This document shows, piece after piece, positions 1-7,269 of a stretch of 20,476 nucleotides of DNA. The notes under the pieces are model-generated. The model did not search any database. It saw only the letters and a list, made by a program, of their open reading frames with translations, and was not told where the DNA came from. The position numbers and the translations under genes are program-made. Positions within the stretch are counted from its first letter, which is position 1. The number at the start of each line of letters is the position of its first letter. The stretch spans positions 1 to 20,476 of the forward strand of contig DASZTL010000070.1 of NCBI GenBank assembly GCA_035548055.1. Direction: 5' to 3'. Source of the stretch: DASZTV01 sp035548055. GTDB taxonomy: Bacteria > Actinomycetota > Actinomycetes > JAFAQI01.

Positions 1-143
1 CCGGCGCGGTGCCAGACGCCACGATCAATCCGCCGCGCCTCTTCCCAGCCGGCGATCGACGGCTCCACCTGTCGCCGCACGAAGGTCCGGAAGGCCTGGC
101 GGAATGCCTCGTGCTCGTCGTCGTACAAGCTGCGGACGCTCAC
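1..143 (-). CDS. Acyl-CoA dehydrogenase family protein, N-terminal fragment (runs off window)
   Basis: Reading leftward from a GTG at 141-143 gives 47 open codons to the window edge, beginning MSVRSLYDDEHEAFRQAF and continuing with FVRRQVEPSIAGWEEARRID. The pattern Y-D-[DE]-E-H-E-x-F-R, then F, then a V-x-P...W-E stretch, is the usual first helix region of acyl-CoA dehydrogenases, FAD enzymes that desaturate acyl-CoA thioesters at alpha-beta. The FAD-binding and catalytic Glu regions lie outside the window. It begins 13 nt after the stop of the ThDP enzyme, so it is probably the next cistron of the same operon and would act late in the pathway on an acyl-CoA product. No strong SD precedes the GTG, so the exact start is less sure than the family. 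Confidence 0.8.
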   Translation of the reverse strand, partial: MSVRSLYDDEHEAFRQAFRTFVRRQVEPSIAGWEEARRIDRGVWHRA

Positions 144-156
144 CTGACCGCGCTAC

Positions 157-1830
157 TCAGCTCATGCCGACATTGACGAGATAGTCAGATGCAACGGTCA
201 GCGACAGGACCATCGGACCCGTCAGATCCTTGATCTCGGCCTCGACATCGGCAAGGTCGGCAAGCGAGTTGATCTCGTGCGCCGATGCGCCCATCGCGCG
301 AGCGACCACGACCGGGTCCGACCAGGCGATCTGCGCAAGGGCAGGATCGAGCCCATAGTTGACGAGCTTGACGTACTCGGCTCCGTAGCCGCCGTCTCGG
401 CACACCACAACGAGGATCCGCAGACCGAGCCTGACAGCGGTGTTGAGCTCGGCGAAGCTCATCGCCCACGCGCCGTCACCGACGACGAGAACCGTCGTGT
501 TGTCGGGCACCGCAATCGCAGCACCGATCGCCGTTCCGAGGCCGAGGCCGATGCACCCCCAGGTCGTCGCTGGTTGGAAGTACCTGGCATCCGGGACCTC
601 CCAGTACGGCCAAGACGTGACTGACGTCCATCCGGCGTCCGTGACGACAGCACGCGCGGGCGGCACGATCTCGTTGATCCGCATGAACGCCATGCGCGGA
701 TCAACTGCGCCAGGCACCTCGTACGCCGTGAAGTCGTCGCTTGGTCGGTGCGTCGCGAGCCGCTCCCGCAGCTCGTCGGTACGCATGCCGGTGGCGTTGC
801 GATCGTCCAGCTCGGCGAGCAGGCCTCGGACGGCTCGCGCCGTCTCGGCCGAATCGCCGAGAAGGGCGACGTCCACTGGGTAGTTGCGGCTGAGAGCGAG
901 TGGATCGGAGTCGCATTGAATGACGCGTTTGCCCTCCAGGAAGGATGCGCCGTACGTCGTGAAGGGATTGAGCGAGGCGCCGAACGCGACGACGCAATCC
1001 GCGTTCGCAATCACTTCGGACGTGATGCTTGTGGAGACGGTTCCCATGACGCCGAGGTCGTAGGGGTGGCCGGCGAAGGTGCCGCGACCCTTCAGAGTCG
1101 TGGCGAGGCAGCCACCCACCTGGTCGGCGAGAGCCACCAACTCGCGGCGCGCATCAGGAGTCGCGGCGCCTGCACCTGCGACAACGACGATCCGCCGGGC
1201 CGCGGCGATCGCCGCCGCCGCTGCCTCGAGATCCTCGTCATGCGCGACACCTGGTCGTGCGATCGGCATGCCTGAACGCTCAGTCAGCCACAGTGACAGC
1301 AAACCACCGACGCGATTCGCGACCGCGCCGTCTGCCGCTGGGTCAACCTCGTCGCCGACGACGTCGAACGGTATGTCCAGCACCGTTGGGACTCGCTCGA
1401 TGAGCGCCGTGCGCATCGCGGTGACCGTCTCGGCAGCCGCGCTCTGAGCGCTGCGCACGCGAATCAGCCGGGCGCCGGTGAACTGGAAGGCGGCGGCAAC
1501 GTCGAGTTCCTGGACGTGCCGAATTCGCTGCGGCGTCGTCCCGGTGATGAGCAGCAGTGGAGTGCGGTTGCGAACCGCCTCAACGAGCGGCGTCAGAGTG
1601 TTCGTGATTGCCGGACCATGCGTGACGGTGACCACGCCCAGCGTCGAGCCGGCCTTCGCGAACGCCTCGGCCATGAGGACAGCGTTCGCCTCGTGCGTAG
1701 CCGCGACGTAGGTCACGTCCCGCCGGTGCAAGTCGGCGATCAGCTGCATGTTGGCGTCGCCCATGATGCCGAACACGTGGCCCACGCCAGCCGCCACGAG
1801 TTGCTCTGCGACGGCTTCGAATACCTTCAT
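157..1830 (-). CDS. Thiamine-diphosphate-dependent enzyme, acetolactate synthase/benzoylformate decarboxylase-like
   Basis: A 557-aa protein with the three-domain layout of ThDP decarboxylases, ligases and lyases: N-terminal pyrimidine-binding domain (about 1-165) with the activating Glu at E47 (ATHEANAV), central domain (about 195-340), and C-terminal diphosphate domain (about 375-545) with the metal motif GDGAW at 451-455. The end of that motif, normally NN or ND, reads C-R-D-G at 477-480, so D479 would be the metal ligand and R478 replaces the usual first Asn. H71 (VTHGPAITN) sits where many acetolactate synthases have Ser. The ATG start has GAGGTG (1835-1840) four bases upstream. Reaction unknown: probably decarboxylation or carboligation of a 2-oxoacid made upstream in the operon. 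A true biosynthetic acetolactate synthase is unlikely because no regulatory subunit gene is nearby and the context is catabolic. Confidence 0.88.
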   Translation of the reverse strand: MKVFEAVAEQLVAAGVGHVFGIMGDANMQLIADLHRRDVTYVAATHEANAVLMAEAFAKAGSTLGVVTVTHGPAITNTLTPLVEAVRNRTPLLLITGTTPQRIRHVQELDVAAAFQFTGARLIRVRSAQSAAAETVTAMRTALIERVPTVLDIPFDVVGDEVDPAADGAVANRVGGLLSLWLTERSGMPIARPGVAHDEDLEAAAAAIAAARRIVVVAGAGAATPDARRELVALADQVGGCLATTLKGRGTFAGHPYDLGVMGTVSTSITSEVIANADCVVAFGASLNPFTTYGASFLEGKRVIQCDSDPLALSRNYPVDVALLGDSAETARAVRGLLAELDDRNATGMRTDELRERLATHRPSDDFTAYEVPGAVDPRMAFMRINEIVPPARAVVTDAGWTSVTSWPYWEVPDARYFQPATTWGCIGLGLGTAIGAAIAVPDNTTVLVVGDGAWAMSFAELNTAVRLGLRILVVVCRDGGYGAEYVKLVNYGLDPALAQIAWSDPVVVARAMGASAHEINSLADLADVEAEIKDLTGPMVLSLTVASDYLVNVGMS

Positions 1831-1890
1831 CGCACACCTCGATCTCGGACCAGAGACTTTGCGTGAATCTAGGGATCGCCCACGCAGCCG

Positions 1891-2727
1891 TCAGATTTGG
1901 CTTTCGTGACACTTGGAGGTGCCTACAAACGGTGCCGCCATGCTTGGGACAGCGGCGAGCAGGGACTGCGTGTAGGGATGCTGCGGCTGCGAGAAGATCT
2001 GGTCGGTCGGTGCGATCTCGACGATCTCGCCGCGGTACATGATCGCTACTCGGTGCGCGATATGTCGTACTACCGCAAGGTTGTGGGAGATGAAGAGGTA
2101 GGAGAGCCCGAGCTCAGCCTGCAGGCTCCGGAGCAGGTTGATGATCTGCGCCTGGATCGACACGTCGAGTGCGCTGGTCGGCTCGTCTGCTATCACCAGC
2201 TTGGGATTGAGCGCGAGCGCCCGGGCGATTCCGATTCGCTGACGCTGACCGCCGCTGAACGACGCCGGCTTGCGGTTGCTCAGCGATGCGGGCAGCCCGC
2301 ACAGCTCGAGCAGCTCAGCCACTCGATCGTGCACCTCTCGCTTGGTGCTGAGGCGTCGGTAGGACACGAGCGGCTCGGCGACGCTGTCGCCAATCGTCCG
2401 TCGCGGGTTCAGCGCGGTGAACGGGTCCTGGAAGATCATTTGAATGTTCGAGCGGAGCTCGCGGAGCTCGCGGCCTCTCGCCCCAGTCACATCGTTGCCC
2501 TGAAAGCGAATGCTTCCTGACTCCGGTCGGTATCGCCCGGCGATCGTGTAGCCGAGCGTGGTCTTGCCGGATCCGGACTCACCGATGAGGCCCACCGTCT
2601 CGCCCGGGCTGATCGACAGCGAAACTCCGCTGACCGCCTTGAGGTACTCCCGGCTCCCGAGCAGGCCGCCGGTGCCGCGCTTCGCGAACTGGACGGTCAC
2701 GTCATCGAGCTCGAGCAGGTCGCTCAT
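1891..2727 (-). CDS. ABC transporter ATP-binding protein, OppF/DppF type
   Basis: A 278-aa nucleotide-binding subunit of a peptide/nickel-type (PepT class) ABC importer. All motifs are present: Walker A GESGSGKT (49-56), Q-loop Q100, signature FSGGQRQR (157-164), Walker B LVIADEP (177-183), D-loop SALD, and H-loop H215. The HPYTQSLLAAVP segment (250-261) marks the oligopeptide subfamily, but the protein stops soon after, so the Cys-bearing C-terminal extension of many family members is missing. Its ATG overlaps the stop of the permease-ATPase fusion by four bases (ATGA, 2724-2727), implying translational coupling. It would pair with the ATPase half of that fusion as a heterodimer at the inner face of the membrane. 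The substrate cannot be read from the ATPase. Confidence 0.93.
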   Translation of the reverse strand: MSDLLELDDVTVQFAKRGTGGLLGSREYLKAVSGVSLSISPGETVGLIGESGSGKTTLGYTIAGRYRPESGSIRFQGNDVTGARGRELRELRSNIQMIFQDPFTALNPRRTIGDSVAEPLVSYRRLSTKREVHDRVAELLELCGLPASLSNRKPASFSGGQRQRIGIARALALNPKLVIADEPTSALDVSIQAQIINLLRSLQAELGLSYLFISHNLAVVRHIAHRVAIMYRGEIVEIAPTDQIFSQPQHPYTQSLLAAVPSMAAPFVGTSKCHESQI

Positions 2728-4706
2728 CTGTGAGCCCCCGCTTCGACGATCGAATCTTCATGCCAACACGCAACCCGTCGGATTCGGCCTGGTTCAGTCG
2801 CCGATGCCGCCGCGATCTGAAGGATCGGAAGGTCCTGTCGACAGACCTCGGTCGAGTAGGAGCAACGAGGCGCGAATGCGCAGGAGAGGGTCGGTGCACC
2901 GGCGACGGCAGGGTCGCCGGGAATGGGCGCCAGCTCATCGCGTCGGTCGTTCACATCGGGCGTCGCGGCAATCAGCGCTGCGGTATACGGATGTTGAGCT
3001 GCCTCGAAGAGGGACTGGGTCGGACCTTCCTCGACTACACGCCCCGCGTACATCACCAAGCATCGATGCGCGATTCCGCGCACGACGCCGAGGTCGTGGG
3101 TGATGAAGATGATCGCGATGTCGAGGCGCTGTTGGACCTCTTTGAGAAGGGACAGGACTTGTGCTTGGACGGTCACGTCGAGCGCGGTCGTTGGCTCGTC
3201 TGCAACCAGCAGCGCCGGCTCGGGCGCGACCGCGAGGGCGATGGCCACCCGTTGGGCCATGCCGCCTGAGAACTCGAACGGGAACTGCCGGTACCGCTGC
3301 TCCGGATCAGGGATGCCCACCAGGTCGAGCAGCTCGATCGCCCTGGCTCGGGCGGCGGCACGGCCCATCTTCTTCGACTTGCGAAGCACCTCAGCGATCT
3401 GACGTCCGACCGGCATCAGCGGGTCGAGCGTGCTCATCGGGTTCTGGAAGATGATGGAGATGTCGCGCCCGCGCATCCGATGCAGGTCCTCGAAGGAGAT
3501 CCGCTTGCCGCGCCATTCCAGTGACCTTGCGCCGACCCGCGCGCCGTCGGGGAGGATCCCGAGCACACTGGCCATCGAGACGCTCTTGCCGGAGCCCGAC
3601 TCGCCGACGACACCCAGGACCTCCCCCGGGCGAATGTCGAAGGACACCCCTTGAACCGCGTGCACGAGATCGTCAGCAGCACCCGCGAAGCTGACCGTCA
3701 GGTCTCGAACCGACAGCACCGGCCCAGGCGTCGTGATCGACGACGACTCGTCGACGCGCTCCGCAGTGGCCTGGCCGGACGGCTCGATCGCCCACTGCGA
3801 GGCAGCGGGATTCACAGCGCCTCCCGCCACCACCCTGGCAACCAGGTTGGTCGCAAGGACCGTCAGGGCGAGCGCGACGCCGGGGCAGACGACCGTCCAC
3901 CAGGCCTGTGACACGTAGCCCTGGTTCTCCGAGACCATCAGTCCCCACGATGCGTGCGGCGGCTGTACGCCGAGACCGAGGTAGGACAACGATGCCTCGA
4001 CGAGGATCACCCGCGCGAGCTCGAGAAGAGCCTGGGTCATCAGCGCGGGAAGCAGATTCGGGAGAAGGTGCTTTCGCAAGATGAAAGGCGTCTTCGACCC
4101 CGACATCTCTGCGGCCCGGACGAACTGCTCTTCGCGAAGCCGCAACACCAGAGCGCGGACCAACCGGGCGTAGACCATCCAGCCGTACACCGCGATCACG
4201 ACGATCAACACCGGCGTGCTGGGGCCTTCGACTCCGATGACGATGATCGTCAGAAGCAGGCCGGGAAACGCCAGCTGCGCATCTGCCACGCGCATGATCA
4301 CCTGATCGACCCAGCCACCCCGATATCCCGCGACCAGCCCGGCAACGGTGCCGAACAGCCCGGAGAGCACGACGACACTGAATCCGATGATGAGAGTGGT
4401 CCGGGCCCCGTAGATGATTCGACTCAAGATGTCGCGGCCGAGTGAGTCGGTGCCGAGAAGGTACTTGCCGTGAAGCCAGCCGGGAGACAGCAGCCGGTCG
4501 GGCAGGACGCCGTTGATCGGTGAGTGCGGAGCAATCGAGGACGCGAATACCGCCGCGACACAGACCAGGACCAGATACGCGATCGACAGATAGCCCAAGA
4601 TGCGGGTCGACGATGGCAATCGGCGGCGGCCCCGACGCACCCGCGCCAGCGGATCGCCGTCGAGTCCGATGCCGGAGGTCAGCCCATCGGCGGCGGTTAA
4701 GGACAT
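2724..4706 (-). CDS. ABC transporter permease-ATPase fusion (DppC-DppD type)
   Basis: A 660-aa single-chain fusion of two subunits that are usually separate. Residues about 1-300 are a DppC-like inner-membrane permease: first membrane segment about 37-55, conserved HLLGTD-like KYLLGTDSLGRDILSR (81-96), and EAA coupling loop around VRAAEMSGSK (196-205). A polar linker (about 300-328) leads to a DppD-like ATPase with Walker A GESGSGKS (368-375), signature FSGGMAQR (479-486), Walker B LLVADEP (499-505) and H-loop H537. The C-terminal HPYTAALI segment is followed by four cysteines (609, 615, 622, 647), as in the oligo_HPY extension that DppF here lacks. The ATG follows the DppB stop by one base, with AAGGTGG just upstream. 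Such fusions occur in actinobacterial Dpp-type importers; a continuous reading frame argues against a sequencing artefact. Confidence 0.93.
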   Translation of the reverse strand: MSLTAADGLTSGIGLDGDPLARVRRGRRRLPSSTRILGYLSIAYLVLVCVAAVFASSIAPHSPINGVLPDRLLSPGWLHGKYLLGTDSLGRDILSRIIYGARTTLIIGFSVVVLSGLFGTVAGLVAGYRGGWVDQVIMRVADAQLAFPGLLLTIIVIGVEGPSTPVLIVVIAVYGWMVYARLVRALVLRLREEQFVRAAEMSGSKTPFILRKHLLPNLLPALMTQALLELARVILVEASLSYLGLGVQPPHASWGLMVSENQGYVSQAWWTVVCPGVALALTVLATNLVARVVAGGAVNPAASQWAIEPSGQATAERVDESSSITTPGPVLSVRDLTVSFAGAADDLVHAVQGVSFDIRPGEVLGVVGESGSGKSVSMASVLGILPDGARVGARSLEWRGKRISFEDLHRMRGRDISIIFQNPMSTLDPLMPVGRQIAEVLRKSKKMGRAAARARAIELLDLVGIPDPEQRYRQFPFEFSGGMAQRVAIALAVAPEPALLVADEPTTALDVTVQAQVLSLLKEVQQRLDIAIIFITHDLGVVRGIAHRCLVMYAGRVVEEGPTQSLFEAAQHPYTAALIAATPDVNDRRDELAPIPGDPAVAGAPTLSCAFAPRCSYSTEVCRQDLPILQIAAASATEPGRIRRVACWHEDSIVEAGAHR

Positions 4707-4707
4707 C

Positions 4708-5628
4708 TCAGGCCACCTTGGTACGGGGATCGATGACTCGACACGCCAGATCCGCGATCAGGTTCGCCGCAACCACGAAGAGCGCCGCGATGAAGACGAT
4801 CGCCTGCAGGAGCACGATGTCTCGCTGCTGTACTGCTTGGATCGCGAGTTGCCCGAACCCAGGCCATGCGAACACGGTCTCGACAACGACGGCGTATCCG
4901 GCGAGGGCGAAGGCGGCTTCGTAGCTCGCCAGGGTCAGGATCGGCACCATCACGTTGCGCAGCAGATGGGCCATGATGATCCGCGCCGAGCCGTAGCCGC
5001 GCGCGCGTAGCGCAACGACGTAGGACTGGCTCCACTGCTCGACCATCGTCACGCGGGTGATCAACGCGATCCGGCCGCCCATGGGAAGCGCAAGGGTGAC
5101 CGCCGGCAACACGAGGTAACGCAGGCCGCCGCTGCCGGCGCTCGGGAACCACCCGAGGTGCTCGGAGAACCCGAGAATCAGCATCGTTCCCAGCCAGAAC
5201 GGCGCGATCGACACGCCGGTCAGGCAGAACGCGCTGATGACGTTGTCGAGAAGCCGGCCCGGCCGCAGGCTCGCAAAGACTCCCAGGGGGATGAAGCCGA
5301 CCAGCGCGATGAGCAGGCCCGCGCCGACCAGCTCGAGCGTCTTGGGAATCCGCTGTCCGACGAGTGAGAGCGCTGGTGCGTCCTGCCAGTAGGACCGCCC
5401 GAAGTCACCGTGGACGAGCTGGCTGAAGAATGTTCCGAGCTGGCTCCACAAGGAATGCGACAGGCCGAGCTTCTCTGTCAGCGCTGCCTTGTCCGCGGGC
5501 GAGGCGCCGATCGGGGTCATCACTTGCACCGGGTCGGTGAGCAGACGGGTGACGAAGAAGACGGTCAGCGTCACCGCAAGCATGACCAGCGCGCCATGGA
5601 CGAGCCGCCGCAAGACGAAGACTGTCAT
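4708..5628 (-). CDS. ABC transporter permease, DppB/OppB type
   Basis: A 306-aa integral membrane protein. The start MTVFVLRRLVHGALVMLAV is the typical DppB first helix, followed by the periplasmic DPV and GLSHSLWSQ region and the HGDFGRSYW motif (73-81). About five further membrane segments follow (around 100-120, 130-155, 172-192, 236-255, 272-296). The cytoplasmic EAA loop is YVVALRARGYGSARI (203-217), and VVVETVFAWPGFGQL (247-261) is a family hallmark. It pairs with the DppC half of the next gene to form the translocation pore. The ATG has AGGGAG (5635-5640) six bases upstream, and the stop is one base from the fusion's start codon. Transported compound unknown. Confidence 0.94.
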   Translation of the reverse strand: MTVFVLRRLVHGALVMLAVTLTVFFVTRLLTDPVQVMTPIGASPADKAALTEKLGLSHSLWSQLGTFFSQLVHGDFGRSYWQDAPALSLVGQRIPKTLELVGAGLLIALVGFIPLGVFASLRPGRLLDNVISAFCLTGVSIAPFWLGTMLILGFSEHLGWFPSAGSGGLRYLVLPAVTLALPMGGRIALITRVTMVEQWSQSYVVALRARGYGSARIIMAHLLRNVMVPILTLASYEAAFALAGYAVVVETVFAWPGFGQLAIQAVQQRDIVLLQAIVFIAALFVVAANLIADLACRVIDPRTKVA

Positions 5629-5672
5629 CTACAGCTCCCTAGATCGACGGACCCAGCGACTTCCTCATCGCG

Positions 5673-6782
5673 TCAGAAGACTCCGATCTTCGACTTCTCC
5701 ACCAGCTCCCAGTCAATCTCCATTCCAATTCCGGGAGCATCGGGGATGTGGGCGAAGCCCTCGCTGTCGATATGAACCGGCTCTCGGGTGCCGAGGTCGA
5801 ACAGGCGCTTTGGTACCAGCTGCTCGAAGTACGTCGTGTTGTGCAGCGACGTCGCCACCTGAAGATTGGCCATCTCGAGAAATGGGTTGCCGTTTGCGTG
5901 CAGCTCGATGTTGAGACCGAAGGCTTCGGCTAGGGCCGCCGTCTTCCGTACCGGACCGATGCCCGCTTTGAACGACACGTCGGAGCGGACGATGTCAACC
6001 GCTCTGGTCACGATGTACTCCGGGGTCGTGTACAGACTGCCGGGAATGACCTCGACGCCGCAGATCGGGATGTCGAGCTTGTCGGCCAACCGGCGATATC
6101 CGTGAATGTCGAAGTCGCGCAGCGGCTCTTCGTACCACTTGAACCCCAGCTGCTCGCATACCCGGCCGACCACGAGCGCGTCGTACTGGTTGTACGCACC
6201 GGCGACATCGATCATCACCGGGTAGTCGTCGCCGACTGCCGTCCGAACCGCATGGCAGACGTCGATGTCGAACTTCGCCTCTCCGGCCGCGTGGATCTTG
6301 TACGCCTGGTAGCCCATCTCCTTGTGCGCGACCGCCTCCTCGGCGAACTTCTCGACCTGCTCGTGCGTCATGCCGCTCGCATACGCGGGAAGCTTGCTCT
6401 TCCGGCCTCCCAACAGCTCGTTCACCGGCCGGCCGACCGACTTGGCGTACAGATCCCATAGCGCCACGTCGATCGTCCCGATCGCGAACTGTGTGGTGAA
6501 GAGCAGCCGATCGAGACGCCACAGCTTCTGCCAGATGCCCTCTCGGTCGGCCGGGTCCAGCCCGATCAGGTGCGGCCGAATCCGGTCCGCGATGCAGATC
6601 GCGAGACTCGGTCCCCCGTAGCCACTGATGACCTCACCGGAAACGCCCTCATCGGTGAGGATCTCGACCGCCAGCAAGTCGCAGACATACGGCTTGATCG
6701 ACTGCCCTTTGATGAGCAGCTCTGATTCGTCGCCCGGCAGGTCGGGACGGAAGGCGGTCATCCGGACGTCGGTGATCTTCAC
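5673..6782 (-). CDS. Enolase-superfamily enzyme, mandelate racemase/muconate lactonizing family (copy 1)
   Basis: A 369-aa member of the MR/MLE family, which abstracts the proton alpha to a carboxylate through a Mg2+-stabilised enolate. I chose GTG at 6782 because GGGAGG (6792-6797) lies nine bases upstream and the protein then begins at the family start (VKITDVRMTAF); a longer frame exists but adds only a Pro/Arg-rich tail. Metal ligands are D192 (MIDVAG), E218 or E219 (WYEEP) and E244 (GVEV). The His-Asp pair is D268 and H295 (IELHANGNP), spaced almost exactly as in mandelate racemase. The second-strand base motif is K162-I-H164 instead of KxK. This favours an acid-sugar or hydroxy-acid dehydratase or epimerase, not a muconate cycloisomerase. 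It starts four bases after the preceding stop. Confidence 0.93.
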   Translation of the reverse strand: MKITDVRMTAFRPDLPGDESELLIKGQSIKPYVCDLLAVEILTDEGVSGEVISGYGGPSLAICIADRIRPHLIGLDPADREGIWQKLWRLDRLLFTTQFAIGTIDVALWDLYAKSVGRPVNELLGGRKSKLPAYASGMTHEQVEKFAEEAVAHKEMGYQAYKIHAAGEAKFDIDVCHAVRTAVGDDYPVMIDVAGAYNQYDALVVGRVCEQLGFKWYEEPLRDFDIHGYRRLADKLDIPICGVEVIPGSLYTTPEYIVTRAVDIVRSDVSFKAGIGPVRKTAALAEAFGLNIELHANGNPFLEMANLQVATSLHNTTYFEQLVPKRLFDLGTREPVHIDSEGFAHIPDAPGIGMEIDWELVEKSKIGVF

Positions 6783-6786
6783 GGGG

Positions 6787-7269
6787 CTATACCTCCCAGG
6801 CCGACGCCGGCGTGTTGGTGGTGGTGGTGGTGTGAGGCACAACCGTCAAGGGCGCGAGCCGGTTGTGCACGGCGAGCCAGAAGGCGGCGGCGGCTTCAGA
6901 CCGCGCGCCAGTCGTCACGATTCTTCCTTCGGCGGCGAAGCGCTCCTTCAGGCTTGCGCCGCCGACGGCGCCATCGTCGTAGACCTGCCCGGCCAGCTCC
7001 CGGGCGGCGTCATACTCGACCCGCTGGGCGAACTCGACCTCGTCCGATGGCGTCGCGACGAAGTGGACCTCTCCCTCTTGCAGGGTGCAGGTGAAGCCGA
7101 CCTCGTCACCGGCTCCGGACAACGCAGCCGGTACGGCGACGAGTCGCTCCGCGAAGCTGAACTGCAAGCCCTCCCAACGAGGGTCGGCCGCCTCGGCCTC
7201 GACGGCATCGCGGACCGCGGCCAGCCAGGCCGGCGTCGCTAGTTCGACGCCGGCCGCGGCGGCCGTCAC
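6787..7269 (-). CDS. Small SCP2-like protein of unknown function
   Basis: A 160-aa protein starting at GTG 7269, which overlaps the TGA of the binding-protein gene (GTGA, 7266-7269) and ends four bases before the next enolase-family start, so it is coupled on both sides. An upstream extension of the frame only re-reads the binding-protein gene. The body is alpha/beta: a helix WLAAVRDAVEAEA (15-27), strands around LQFSFAERLVAV and EVHFVATPSDEVEF, then YDAARELAGQVYDDGAVGG and LKERFAAEGRIVTTG. The last stretch resembles the sterol-carrier-protein-2 fold (a Y..A...G...K..F..G.I..G pattern), which binds lipophilic ligands, but I hold this loosely. The C-terminus has a run of five threonines encoded by short tandem triplets. 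It might bind a hydrophobic intermediate; no catalytic motif is evident. Confidence 0.7.
   Translation of the reverse strand: MTAAAAGVELATPAWLAAVRDAVEAEAADPRWEGLQFSFAERLVAVPAALSGAGDEVGFTCTLQEGEVHFVATPSDEVEFAQRVEYDAARELAGQVYDDGAVGGASLKERFAAEGRIVTTGARSEAAAAFWLAVHNRLAPLTVVPHTTTTTNTPASAWEV

Noticed and set aside
6783..6842. Longer start for enolase copy 1 (begins MCLTPPPPPTRRRR)
   Set aside because: It overlaps the upstream gene, is low complexity, and the GTG at 6782 has a strong SD at the correct distance and the family N-terminus.
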